From assembly GCA_016793585.1 (NCBI GenBank), contig JAEUJR010000142.1, positions 1-10,981 on the forward strand: 10,981 bases of DNA. The letters run 5' to 3'. Source of the stretch: Archangium sp. (GTDB lineage: Bacteria > Myxococcota > Myxococcia > Myxococcales > Myxococcaceae). Below, in pieces: positions 1-7,705 of this stretch (positions are counted from its first letter, which is position 1; every line of letters begins with the position of its first letter). Both the position numbers and the translations under genes were made by a program. A model generated the notes under the pieces. The model was given only the letters and a program-made list of their open reading frames with translations, was not told the DNA's origin and searched no databases.

Positions 1-1
1 G

Positions 2-1290
<1,289 letters not shown>

Positions 1291-1294
<4 letters not shown>

Positions 1295-1674
1295 GGCTCG
1301 CGCTTGCCGTGTTCGTGCTCGCTGGCTGTGGCGTCGGAGCGCCGGGCGCTCCTGTCTGGTTCGCGAACAGCTCGGGCCTGCGCATCACGCAGCAGGGTGG
1401 GTACGTCAGACCGCCGAGCTCGTGGAGCACCTGCCTCGTGTTGTCCCGCTCCGAGCTCAGCCCGGCGCAGCTGAAGTACCTCGAGGGGCTTCGGCTCATC
1501 GCGCCCGACGGCAAGTGCACGGCCGATGGCTGGAACTTCGTCGAGCTCGTCGTCACCGAATCGAACGGCACGCACACGTATCGCGACGAGAGCTGCATGA
1601 AGCCCGACGTGGGGCAGTTGCCTGCGGGCGTCTGGGAACAGCTCGGCGCTCCGGGCGGCCCTGCCTGTCCCTGA
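1291..1674 (+). CDS. Small Cys-containing lipoprotein, coupled to the kinase gene
   Basis: Predicted 127-residue lipoprotein of unknown function. The start at 1291 gives a clean type II signal peptide (MRLALAVFVLAGC) with lipobox LAGC and Cys13 as the lipidated residue; an upstream in-frame start would lose it. After the signal there are four further cysteines (48, 76, 102, 126), an even number that would allow two disulfides in the periplasm. I recognise no domain. The ATG overlaps the kinase stop in an ATGA arrangement with no Shine-Dalgarno sequence, so translation probably depends on coupling to the kinase. This suggests, but does not prove, that the two act together, for example as an envelope partner of the kinase's extracytoplasmic PEGA region. 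Its stop lies 3 nt from the stop of the converging DUF1304 gene. Confidence 0.85.
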
Positions 1675-1677
1675 ACG

Positions 1678-2028
1678 TCAACTCGCGAGCGAAGCGCCGA
1701 TGGCCAGCGCCGCCGGGAGTGCCTGAATGAACAGAATCGACTTCTTCGCGGTGGCGGCTCCGTAGACGCCGGCCACGACGACGCATGCCAGCACCGCGAG
1801 ACGCATCGGCATCGACGCCTGCACGAGCGCGAACGCGAGCAACGCTGCGAGCAGCCCGTTGTACAGGCCCTGATTCGCCGCGAGCACCTTGCTGTCTTCG
1901 GCCTGCTGCGCGGTTCGGCCGAACGTCTTCAGCCCGAACGGCGTCGTCCACATGAACATCTCGAGCACCATGAAGCCGACGTGCGCGACGACGACGAACC
2001 CACAGAGGCCAACGGCGAGCAGTTCCAT
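1678..2028 (-). CDS. DUF1304 family integral membrane protein
   Basis: Predicted 116-residue polytopic inner-membrane protein of the DUF1304 family. Family hallmarks are the LEMFMWTTPFG motif at residues 22-32 and KVLAANQGLYNGLLA at 47-61. About four hydrophobic segments are visible (roughly 3-24, 56-72, 77-92 and 98-114). The family is small and usually about 110-125 residues, so this copy looks complete. The start at 2028 was preferred over an in-frame ATG at 2055, because the upstream one adds an Arg/Gly-rich tail (MRGRGYGAR) not expected for the family and neither start has a strong ribosome-binding site. Function is unknown for the family. The gene is divergent from the beta-helix lipoprotein gene and converges on the small lipoprotein gene with a 3-nt gap. 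Confidence 0.92.
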   Translation of the reverse strand: MELLAVGLCGFVVVAHVGFMVLEMFMWTTPFGLKTFGRTAQQAEDSKVLAANQGLYNGLLAALLAFALVQASMPMRLAVLACVVVAGVYGAATAKKSILFIQALPAALAIGASLAS

Positions 2029-2234
2029 GCGCGCACCGTAGCCTCGCCCCCGCATCGTCTGCGCCGAACATCAAAGGCGCGTTGTGGCTGTCGTCGGCCC
2101 TGGGGCGTTGTCGTCGCAGTGCTCGCGCCACGCTCGTGTCGTTGGCGGGTGGCGCCGCTGTGGAACGTCGACGACTCGGCGTCGCAGCGGCAGGCTTGAA
2201 TCGTGCGAGCCCGAGGGCCCAGAGTTCGCGCCCG
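2029..2234. promoter_or_regulatory. Divergent intergenic spacer between DUF1304 and beta-helix lipoprotein genes
   Basis: This 206-nt stretch must hold the start signals for both flanking genes, which point away from each other. I see no convincing -35/-10 pair on either strand and no Shine-Dalgarno sequence directly before either start codon. The only marked sequence is the GC-rich element at 2193-2212 (listed separately). Open frames crossing the region look like high-G+C background. Confidence 0.5.
2193..2212 (+). promoter_or_regulatory. Upstream element GGCTTGnAnCGTGCrrGCCC, copy 1
   Basis: A 20-nt element lies 22 nt before the start of the beta-helix lipoprotein gene. It matches, at 16 of 20 positions without gaps, a sequence at 3875-3894 directly before the vanW-like gene. 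The ends (GGCTTG and CGAGCC) can pair imperfectly with a 7-nt loop. Whether it is a promoter, an operator or a coincidence cannot be told from two copies. Confidence 0.3.
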
Positions 2235-3866
2235 ATGAAGACTCTCGTGGTGATGGTCGCGGCGTGCCTCGTCGGGTGCGGGACTCCAGCTGGTCAGCAA
2301 GACGCGGGCGCAGCCGGCGGTTCGTCAGCGATGGCTGGAGGAACCACGGTGGGCGGTGGCGCGGCCGCAGGAGGAGCGGCGGCTGGCGGCGTCAGTGGCG
2401 GCGGCTCCACGGCAGGTGGCTCCACGGCAGGTGGCTCCACGGCAGGTGGTGCGAGCGCAGGCGGGTCCTCGGCTGGTGGCTCGGCGGGCGGCGCGGTGTC
2501 GACGAGTCGTGAACTCTTCGTCGCGACGACGGGAGACGACATGAACCCCGGCACGATGGCGCAGCCGTTCCGCACGATCGGCAAGGCGGTCATGGTGGCG
2601 GGCTCCACGACTTCGACGACCATCTCGCTGCGCGCGGGCACGTGGAGCGAGAAGGTTCACTTCACCGGCAACTCGTCACCGACCGCTGCGCTCGTGGTGC
2701 TCCGCAGCTTCCCCGGGGAGCAGGCCATCATCGACGGCACTGGACTCACCGCAGCGGGACAGGAAGGGCTCGTCGACATCGCGAACCGCAGCAACGTGCG
2801 CATCGAAGGCCTCGAGGTTCGCAACTTCCGCACCTCGAACAGCAACGTTCCGGTCGGCATTCAACTCACCGGCGGCATGACGAACGTGACGCTCGCGGGA
2901 AACCACGTGCACCACATCGTCACCACCATCGAGACCTGCAGCGGCAACAACGGCAACGCGCTCGGTATCGCGGTCTACGGCGACAACTCGACCACCAGCA
3001 TCAGCAACCTCACGCTCGTGGGGAACGAGGTCGACAACCTGAAGACGGGCTGCAGCGAATCACTCACGCTCAACGGCAACGTCGACGGCTTCCTCGTCGA
3101 GAACAATCGCGTTCACGACAACGACAACATCGGCATCGACATCATTGGTTTCGAAGGCACCGCGACCGGAGCCGCCGACCAGGCCCGCAACGGCGTCGTG
3201 CGCCTCAATCAGGTGTGGAACATCACGTCGCTCAACAACCCGGCGTACATGGGCCAGCAGGCGGCCGACGGCATCTACGTCGACGGCGGGAAGAACGTGC
3301 TCATCGAGCGCAACGTGATTCACAACGCCGACCTCGGCATCGAGGTCGCCAGCGAGCACTCGGGCAAGTCGTCGTCGTACGTGCTCGTGCGGAACAACCT
3401 CGTCTACTACTCGCCACAGGCGGGCGTGTCGGTGGGCGGCTATTCGAACGCCGTGGGCAACACCGACCACACCATCATCATCAACAACACGCTGTACGAG
3501 AACGAGGTGGAGTTTCAGCTGCAGTTCCACATCACGACGACCGTGTACCAGAACAACGTCGTGCAGAATCTGGCGGGCAACTTCCGCGGAGGCACCTCGA
3601 GCGGCGTGACGTTCACCACGAATCTCGAGCGCACGGCGACGACGTTCGTGACGCCGGGCACGCCGCGCAACGGAGCCGTCGCCGTCGACCTGCACACGGT
3701 CGCGTCGCTCGCCGCGAGTGTCGTGAATCGCGGCACCCCATTGCTCAGCTGCCCGACGGGCTGGGCGTGTCCCTCGGTGTGGGGCGCTGACCTGCGGGGC
3801 GCGATGGACTTCGACGGCAACCCGCGCGCGAACGGCGTCATCGACCTCGGCGCATACGAGAACTGA
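2235..3866 (+). CDS. Right-handed beta-helix lipoprotein (DUF1565 / PbH1 repeats, polysaccharide-lyase-like)
   Basis: Predicted 543-residue exported lipoprotein. The start at 2235 gives signal peptide MKTLVVMVAACLVGC (lipobox LVGC, Cys15); the same frame is open from 2082 but that extension would bury the signal. Residues about 25-88 form a low-complexity Gly/Ala/Ser/Thr linker with TAGGS repeats. A DUF1565-type opening follows (RELFVATTGDDMNPGT, AQPFRTIGKAV, about 92-119). Residues about 150-460 hold parallel beta-helix turns rich in Asn-ladder motifs (LAGNHVHH, LVGNEVDN, VENNRVHDN, IERNVIHN, VRNNLVYY, INNTLYEN). The end, DFDGNPRANGVIDLGAYEN (525-543), is a common C-terminal cap of such proteins. 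The fold resembles family 9 polysaccharide lyases, so binding or cleavage of an acidic polysaccharide outside the cell is plausible, but catalytic residues cannot be confirmed by eye. It ends 28 nt before the vanW-like gene. Confidence 0.93.
   Translation: MKTLVVMVAACLVGCGTPAGQQDAGAAGGSSAMAGGTTVGGGAAAGGAAAGGVSGGGSTAGGSTAGGSTAGGASAGGSSAGGSAGGAVSTSRELFVATTGDDMNPGTMAQPFRTIGKAVMVAGSTTSTTISLRAGTWSEKVHFTGNSSPTAALVVLRSFPGEQAIIDGTGLTAAGQEGLVDIANRSNVRIEGLEVRNFRTSNSNVPVGIQLTGGMTNVTLAGNHVHHIVTTIETCSGNNGNALGIAVYGDNSTTSISNLTLVGNEVDNLKTGCSESLTLNGNVDGFLVENNRVHDNDNIGIDIIGFEGTATGAADQARNGVVRLNQVWNITSLNNPAYMGQQAADGIYVDGGKNVLIERNVIHNADLGIEVASEHSGKSSSYVLVRNNLVYYSPQAGVSVGGYSNAVGNTDHTIIINNTLYENEVEFQLQFHITTTVYQNNVVQNLAGNFRGGTSSGVTFTTNLERTATTFVTPGTPRNGAVAVDLHTVASLAASVVNRGTPLLSCPTGWACPSVWGADLRGAMDFDGNPRANGVIDLGAYEN
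2403..2447 (+). repeat. Three perfect 15-bp tandem repeats in the lipoprotein linker
   Basis: The unit GGCTCCACGGCAGGT occurs three times without a mismatch and encodes GSTAG repeated within the flexible linker. Related degenerate units follow to about 2490. Perfect 15-bp copies keep the frame whatever their number, so slippage could vary linker length between strains. Confidence 0.9.
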
Positions 3867-3873
3867 CGGCGTC

Positions 3874-3894
3874 GGGCTTGCACCGTGCAGGCCC
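3874..3894 (+). terminator. Hairpin between beta-helix and vanW-like genes (possible terminator)
   Basis: The arms GGGCTTGCA and TGCAGGCCC form a 9-bp stem with one G-U pair and a 3-nt loop. It begins 8 nt after the beta-helix stop and ends one base before the vanW-like ATG. The position fits a terminator, but no T-tract follows. It could equally be an RNA structure or operator governing the next gene, and it coincides with the upstream element at 3875-3894. Confidence 0.35.
3875..3894 (+). promoter_or_regulatory. Upstream element GGCTTGnAnCGTGCrrGCCC, copy 2
   Basis: Second copy of the 20-nt element found at 2193-2212 (16 of 20 positions shared). It abuts the ATG of the vanW-like gene, leaving no room for a separate Shine-Dalgarno sequence. 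If it is a promoter element, the mRNA would need an unusually short or absent leader; if it acts as RNA, it would form the hairpin described for 3874-3894. Confidence 0.3.
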
Positions 3895-4761
3895 ATGTCT
3901 CCATCTCGTTGGCATCCCGTGCTGTATCGGCTGTCGGTCGCGCGGTTGCGGCTCGTGCGCCACGTTCGGCAGCGGCTCGGTGGCCACGTCGCGGCGAGAA
4001 CGAAGCGCGAGCCGCTCGAGTTCCGCGTCTTCAAGCACACGTCGAAGTTGATTCGCGTCGCGCCAGGCGTCGACCTCGCGTTGCAGCACGGCAAGGTTCA
4101 GAACCTGCGCGCGGCGCTTCCGTTTCTCTCGGGCGTCGTCGTGCGGCCGGGCGAGACGTTCTCGTTCTACGACCTCGTGGGTGAACCGACCCGTGCGCGC
4201 GGCTTCGTCGACGGTGTCGAGCTGCGTGACGGAGTTCCACGGCCCGGCGTCGGTGGCGGCCTGTGTCAGCTCGCGAACATGCTCCACTGGCTGGTGCTGC
4301 ACAGCCCGCTCACCGTCGTCGAGCGCCACCATCACAGCCTCGACCCGTTCCCCGATTCAGGGCGCGTGGTGCCGTTCGGCAGCGGCGCGACGCTCTTCTA
4401 CAACTACCTCGACTTTCGCTTTCGCAACGACACCGACGCGACGTTTCAGGTGCGGCTGTGGTTGACCGACAAGCTGCTCGAAGGCGAGCTGCGCTGCAGC
4501 CGGAAGTGGCCCGAGAAGTTCCACGTCTTCGAGCGGAATCACCGGTTCGTCCGTGAGGGGAACGACGTGTTTCGCGAGAACGAGCTGTGGCGTGAGGTGC
4601 GGCGCGCAGGCGTGCTCGAGCACGAGGAGCGGCTCTTCACCCATCGCGCGCGCGTGCTGTACCCCGTGTCGTCGCTCAGCCTGGAGCAGTCAGTCGCGCG
4701 ACGAGCTCTCGCGCCGCGTTCGTCACCATCGTTGGCGCCACCGCTCGTGCACGCTCGATGA
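3895..4761 (+). CDS. VanW family protein
   Basis: Predicted 288-residue VanW-family protein, close in length and layout to the VanW of VanB-type vancomycin-resistance operons. Conserved features: LIRVAPGVD (52-60); VVRPGETFSFYDLVG (82-96); the signature VGGGLCQLANMLHWLVLHSPLTVVERHHH centred on Cys124 (119-147); FPDSGRVVPFGSGATLFYNYLDFRFRNDTDATFQV (152-186). LYPVSS at 255-260 matches the usual C-terminal end. There is no clear signal peptide or membrane segment; the N-terminus is Arg-rich. The biochemical role of VanW is not established even in resistance operons, and there is no vanHAX or sensor pair here, so a resistance role is not supported. The last 28 codons overlap, antisense, the end of the glycosyltransferase gene and may be a stop-codon run-on beyond the family's normal end. 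No Shine-Dalgarno sequence is visible. Confidence 0.93.
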   Translation: MSPSRWHPVLYRLSVARLRLVRHVRQRLGGHVAARTKREPLEFRVFKHTSKLIRVAPGVDLALQHGKVQNLRAALPFLSGVVVRPGETFSFYDLVGEPTRARGFVDGVELRDGVPRPGVGGGLCQLANMLHWLVLHSPLTVVERHHHSLDPFPDSGRVVPFGSGATLFYNYLDFRFRNDTDATFQVRLWLTDKLLEGELRCSRKWPEKFHVFERNHRFVREGNDVFRENELWREVRRAGVLEHEERLFTHRARVLYPVSSLSLEQSVARRALAPRSSPSLAPPLVHAR

Positions 4762-5884
4762 ACTGCGGCTCCGAGAGGCGCGTGAAGACGTCGGCGAAGC
4801 GCGCTCCACTCAGTCGGTAGCGCGGCACGCCGAAGCCCACCCCCGCGAGCGTCACGCGATGCGCCGTGTAGAACTGGTCGAGCAGGTGCGGCATCACGGC
4901 CTGAGGAACCCCTGCGCGGGCTGCGGCGTGTGTGGTGCCGATGCCGCCGTGATGCACCACCGCGGCGCACCGCGGAAACAGCAGGTGATGGGGCTCCTCA
5001 CCAACGATGCACAGGTGGTCGTCATCGGGCAGCTCGAAGCCCGCCCAGCCACGCGAGACGATGACGCGCTTCCCGGCGAGCCGCGCTCCCTGCGTGATGG
5101 TCGCGGCCGTCTTCTTCGGGTTCGGGTCCGACATGCTGCCGAAGCCGATGAAGATGGGCGGCGGGCCGGCGCGCAGAAAGGCCTCGACCTTTGGTGACAG
5201 CGCAGCGTTCGGTTCGTCGAGGAAGAGGGCTCCGAGTTGATGGAGTTCGCGCGTCGGAGCGAGCTGCGTCGGCGCAGGGAACAGTGACGGCTCGGCTGCG
5301 AGCCAGGTCACGTCGGCGAGCAACTGCGGCCACACGTTCGGCACCTGCGCGAGGCCCATCGCGCGGCGCCGTCGATTGAGTGGGCCCTTGATGAACGCCC
5401 CCCAGAGCAGCTCGTTGAAGCGCCAGCTCAGCCGGTTCACCCACGCCGGGAGCGTCTGGGAGCGCAGGAACGGAGCGGGGTGCTGCGGTGACGGAATGAT
5501 GAACGGCGAGAGCGCGAGAAAGCGGTACGGCACGCCGCGCACCTCGGACAACAGCCGGCCACCCGCGAAGACCGAAGCGCCGAGCACCACGTCGCAGTGT
5601 TTCACCACCTCGTGCATCGCATCGACCTGCGTGTCGACCTCGTGCCTGAGCATCGGCAGGGTTCGCAGCAGGTCGATGAAGCGACCCTCGGCCGCGGCGC
5701 GAGAGACGAGCGCGTAGTCGAGCCCGATGGCGGTCGCGTTCACGCCGAGGCTGCGCACCCACTCGATGCTGCTCGGAGGAACGAAGATGTCGCACGTGTG
5801 GCCCGCCGCCTTCAGCGCGAGCGCCGCCACCATCGCTGGCTGAACGTCTCCTCGGGTTCCGAACGCTGCGATCAGCACGCGCAT
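4676..5884 (-). CDS. GT1-type glycosyltransferase (UGT/MGT-like nucleotide-sugar transferase)
   Basis: Predicted 402-residue cytoplasmic, probably membrane-associated glycosyltransferase of the GT-B fold, resembling macrolide, sterol and glycopeptide-aglycone transferases. The N-terminal acceptor half opens with MRVLIAAFGTRGDVQPAMVA, followed by LALKAAGH. The donor half has GFGSM at 247-251 and the nucleotide-sugar signature around HHGGIGTTHAAARAGVP (311-327) followed by MPHLLDQ (331-337), with His311 or His312 and Asp336/Gln337 in the usual diphosphate and sugar positions. Length is typical. The acceptor is unknown; a lipid or small secondary metabolite is likely for this family. The gene lies 43 nt downstream of the ankyrin gene on the same strand and may be cotranscribed, although its own copy of a 13-nt upstream element (5911-5923) suggests separate control. 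Its 3' end overlaps the vanW-like gene by 86 nt. Confidence 0.93.
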   Translation of the reverse strand: MRVLIAAFGTRGDVQPAMVAALALKAAGHTCDIFVPPSSIEWVRSLGVNATAIGLDYALVSRAAAEGRFIDLLRTLPMLRHEVDTQVDAMHEVVKHCDVVLGASVFAGGRLLSEVRGVPYRFLALSPFIIPSPQHPAPFLRSQTLPAWVNRLSWRFNELLWGAFIKGPLNRRRRAMGLAQVPNVWPQLLADVTWLAAEPSLFPAPTQLAPTRELHQLGALFLDEPNAALSPKVEAFLRAGPPPIFIGFGSMSDPNPKKTAATITQGARLAGKRVIVSRGWAGFELPDDDHLCIVGEEPHHLLFPRCAAVVHHGGIGTTHAAARAGVPQAVMPHLLDQFYTAHRVTLAGVGFGVPRYRLSGARFADVFTRLSEPQFIERARAVAPTMVTNAARELVARLTAPG

Positions 5885-5910
5885 TGCGACAGCTCAGACA
5901 GCGCAGGTCT

Positions 5911-5923
5911 CGATGTCGAGCCT
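5911..5923 (-). promoter_or_regulatory. 13-nt element AGGCTCGACATCG before the glycosyltransferase gene
   Basis: Read on the minus strand, AGGCTCGACATCG lies in the 43-nt gap between the ankyrin stop and the glycosyltransferase start, 26 nt before the ATG. An identical 13-mer lies 26 nt before the ankyrin ATG (6413-6425). Similarity extends a few bases further upstream (ACTtC/ACTcC) with one gap. Confidence 0.4.
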
Positions 5924-5927
5924 GGAG

Positions 5928-6386
5928 TCACTCGAGCAGCCTCGAGAGGTCGCCGTTCGCGTACTCGGCTGGCGTCTTCTTCAGCGCGTTCTTCGCCTTC
6001 GGGTCGGCACCTGCGGCGAGCAACACGCGCACGACCGGCGCGTGTTTGCCACTGACCGCGTCGTGCAACGGCGAGAAGTCACCGAAGCCCTTCGCGTCGA
6101 CCTTCGCGCCCGCCTCGAGCAGCGCGGTCACGACGCGATGGAACCCATGCTTGCTCGCGAAGTGAATGGGCCCGTCCTTCCACCTTCGGCTCGCGTGGTT
6201 CACGTTCGCGCCGAGCGCGATCAGCTTCGTCACCAGCGAGAGGTTCCCCTTCATCGCGGCGTACGCGAGCGCGGTCTGGCCCGACTCGTCGAGTGACTCG
6301 AGGTGCACGCCCGACTTCACGAGCGCGTCGACCTGCTTCCACTTCTTCTGGAACACCGCCTTCGGCAGCGCCGCGTCGCGTTTCAT
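5928..6386 (-). CDS. Ankyrin-repeat protein
   Basis: Predicted 152-residue cytoplasmic protein made almost wholly of ankyrin repeats, hence a protein-binding scaffold or regulator. Repeats: a degenerate one at about 3-33; TALAYAAMKGNLSLVTKLIALGANVN (38-63); GPIHFASKHGFHRVVTALLEAGAKVD (72-97); SPLHDAVSGKHAPVVRVLLAAGADPK (105-130); and a capping half repeat (TPAEYANGDLSRLLE). No signal peptide is present. The ATG at 6386 is preceded by GAGGTG at a good distance, which fixes the start. It is the first of two minus-strand genes and has no catalytic domain. Its binding partner is unknown; the adjacent glycosyltransferase is a candidate only by position. Confidence 0.93.
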   Translation of the reverse strand: MKRDAALPKAVFQKKWKQVDALVKSGVHLESLDESGQTALAYAAMKGNLSLVTKLIALGANVNHASRRWKDGPIHFASKHGFHRVVTALLEAGAKVDAKGFGDFSPLHDAVSGKHAPVVRVLLAAGADPKAKNALKKTPAEYANGDLSRLLE

Positions 6387-6391
6387 GCGCC

Positions 6392-6397
6392 CACCTC
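6392..6397 (-). promoter_or_regulatory. Ribosome-binding site of the ankyrin gene
   Basis: GAGGTG on the minus strand ends 5 nt before the ATG at 6386. It is one of only three clear Shine-Dalgarno sequences in the window and supports this start. Confidence 0.7.
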
Positions 6398-6412
6398 ACG
6401 GAAGCCCTGCGC

Positions 6413-6425
6413 CGATGTCGAGCCT
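6413..6425 (-). promoter_or_regulatory. 13-nt element AGGCTCGACATCG before the ankyrin gene
   Basis: Identical to the element at 5911-5923 and placed at the same distance (26 nt) from its downstream ATG. Two exact 13-mers in the same orientation at equal spacing make a shared control site more likely than chance. A local duplication that carried the upstream region is the alternative. Confidence 0.4.
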
Positions 6426-6560
6426 CGAAGTGACCGGTCGACAGGACACTGGCCCGGAACACGCCAGCGCCAACATGCTCCAACCACCGCGGAAGGCCCA
6501 GTCGTCACGCCCGGTTCCAGCGGGCACGTCGCGTGCGAACCCACTTCCTCGAACCCCAAC

Positions 6561-6566
6561 GAGGAG
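6561..6566 (+). promoter_or_regulatory. Ribosome-binding site of the beta-solenoid lipoprotein gene
   Basis: GAGGAG lies 5 nt before the ATG at 6572 and selects that start over an in-frame ATG at 6533, in agreement with the signal peptide. Confidence 0.8.
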
Positions 6567-6571
6567 CAGAC

Positions 6572-7657
6572 ATGCGGACGAGCCTTCTGACGATGCTGGT
6601 GCTGGTGGGCTGTGGCGCGCCGAAGAGTGAATGGCCGCAAAACCCGATGACGGCTCGTGCAGCGGTGCTCTCGTGCCCGGCGTCTCCTGCGAAGCAGGTG
6701 TTCGGCGCCGCCATGTGTCTGTGTGGCGACTACCGCGCGGTGGGTGAAGGCGCGTGGGTCGAAGGCGGGGCGGCGCAGCTCAACGGCATTCTCGACGTCG
6801 TCGGCACGCACCACTTCTCGGGTGACGTCATCGCGTACGGCGGCGTCAGCGGCGTCGGAGCGCTCGACGTCGGCGGCAACCTCTTCACCAACGGCCGCGT
6901 CGAGGGCGTCGGCGACGTGACGGTGAACGGCGACCTCGCTGCCGCCAGCGGCGTCTCGGGCGTCGGTCAGCTCGCGGTGAAGGGCACGCTCCGTACGCCC
7001 GAAGCCGACGCGTGGACTGGCACGGCGAAGCTCGGCGCGAAGGGCGGCGTCGCTCCGCTCCCGGGCCCGCCGTGCGCGTGCGGCGCCGAGCAGCGCCTCG
7101 ACCTCGCCGCCCTCATGGCCACCGCCATCGAGCGCAACGACAACCCGGCTGCTGGCCTGTCGCTGCACGAGCACGTCGGCGATCATCAGGTCACCCTGGG
7201 CAGCGGCAGCTACGTCTTCGACGGCATGCAGACGGTCGGCGCGCATACCGTCACCATCGACGGCGCCGTCGCGATGTACGTGAAGGGCGACTTCCAGGCG
7301 GTAGGCAAGACCGGGCTGAAGCTCACGCCGGGCAGCACCCTCGACCTCTACGTCGATGGTGACGTCACCCTCGTGGGCGACTCGTCGTTCGGAGAAGGCG
7401 CCTCGCCCGGCTCGGTGCGGGTGTACGTGGCCGGCGAGCGTGAGCTGTCGTTCGTCGGCGGGCAGCGCGTCGTCGGCTCGCTGTACGCGCCGCTGAGCGA
7501 CCTCGAGCTCGTCGGAGCCTCCGCGTTCGACGGCTCGCTCTTCGTCCGCAACGTCGAAGGCGTGGGCTCGCTCGAGGTGCGCGCAGGTGGGCAGATGGTC
7601 GCCACGCCTGACTCCGAGTTGTGCCGCGCGCAGCCCGTGCTGAAGGGCATCGAGTGA
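6572..7657 (+). CDS. Beta-solenoid lipoprotein (bactofilin-like / DUF7305-like)
   Basis: Predicted 361-residue lipoprotein: signal MRTSLLTMLVLVGC, lipobox LVGC, Cys14. The body is a series of short Gly/Val-rich strand-turn units typical of a beta-solenoid. The first block (about 65-140) repeats with a period near 20 residues around GVG turns (GGVSGVGALDVGGNL, GRVEGVGDVTVNGDL, SGVSGVGQLAVKGTL) and resembles bactofilin turns. A Pro/Cys-rich break follows (PGPPCACG, 165-171). The second block (about 205-345) has GSGSYVFDGMQTVG, VAMYVKGDFQAVG, STLDLYVDGDVTLVG, SVRVYVAGERELSF and RVVGSLYAPLSDLELVG, a pattern like the DUF7305 domain of surface or pilus-associated proteins. Family assignment is by pattern only. 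It probably forms a rigid envelope or surface structure. It lies 48 nt before the TPR-PEGA gene on the same strand and is likely cotranscribed with it. Confidence 0.88.
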   Translation: MRTSLLTMLVLVGCGAPKSEWPQNPMTARAAVLSCPASPAKQVFGAAMCLCGDYRAVGEGAWVEGGAAQLNGILDVVGTHHFSGDVIAYGGVSGVGALDVGGNLFTNGRVEGVGDVTVNGDLAAASGVSGVGQLAVKGTLRTPEADAWTGTAKLGAKGGVAPLPGPPCACGAEQRLDLAALMATAIERNDNPAAGLSLHEHVGDHQVTLGSGSYVFDGMQTVGAHTVTIDGAVAMYVKGDFQAVGKTGLKLTPGSTLDLYVDGDVTLVGDSSFGEGASPGSVRVYVAGERELSFVGGQRVVGSLYAPLSDLELVGASAFDGSLFVRNVEGVGSLEVRAGGQMVATPDSELCRAQPVLKGIE

Positions 7658-7705
7658 CCTTTCTGGTGACTGGGCCGCGAAAATGTGGCGCATTCCACCG
7701 CGCCC

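Larger units (their letters stand above)
6387..6571. promoter_or_regulatory. Divergent intergenic spacer between ankyrin and beta-solenoid genes
   Basis: This 185-nt region separates two divergent genes and should hold both promoters. It contains the 13-nt element at 6413-6425 and a Shine-Dalgarno sequence at each end, described separately. I see no clear sigma-70 -35/-10 pair. A weak five-pair hairpin near 6509-6525 is probably chance. Confidence 0.5.

Noticed and set aside
2082..2234. N-terminal extension of the beta-helix protein to an upstream ATG at 2082
   Set aside because: It would add 51 Arg/Ser-rich residues before a perfect lipoprotein signal peptide.
2403..2490. CRISPR-like or intergenic repeat array
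   Set aside because: Units are contiguous 15-mers without spacers and lie in frame inside a coding sequence.
3060..4094. Minus-strand open frame of about 344 codons opposite the beta-helix gene
   Set aside because: Mirror image of the beta-helix coding sequence; Arg/Val/Asp-rich with no recognisable features.
3895..5884. vanW-like gene plus GtfB-like glycosyltransferase as a glycopeptide resistance or biosynthesis cluster
   Set aside because: The genes are convergent and not an operon, and no vanHAX, sensor-regulator pair, peptide synthetase or oxygenase is present; both families are broad.
6449..6464. Sigma-54-like CTGGCCCG...GC spacing before the beta-solenoid gene
   Set aside because: The -12 half has AC in place of TT before GC and the -24 half deviates; partial matches like this are expected by chance at this G+C.
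6509..6525. Hairpin GCCCG/CGGGC in the divergent spacer
   Set aside because: Only five base pairs and no T-tract; such stems are common in GC-rich DNA.
6383..7693. Long minus-strand open frame of about 436 codons opposite the beta-solenoid gene
   Set aside because: Low-complexity Arg/Ala/Val composition and antisense to a gene with ribosome-binding site, signal peptide and solenoid repeats.
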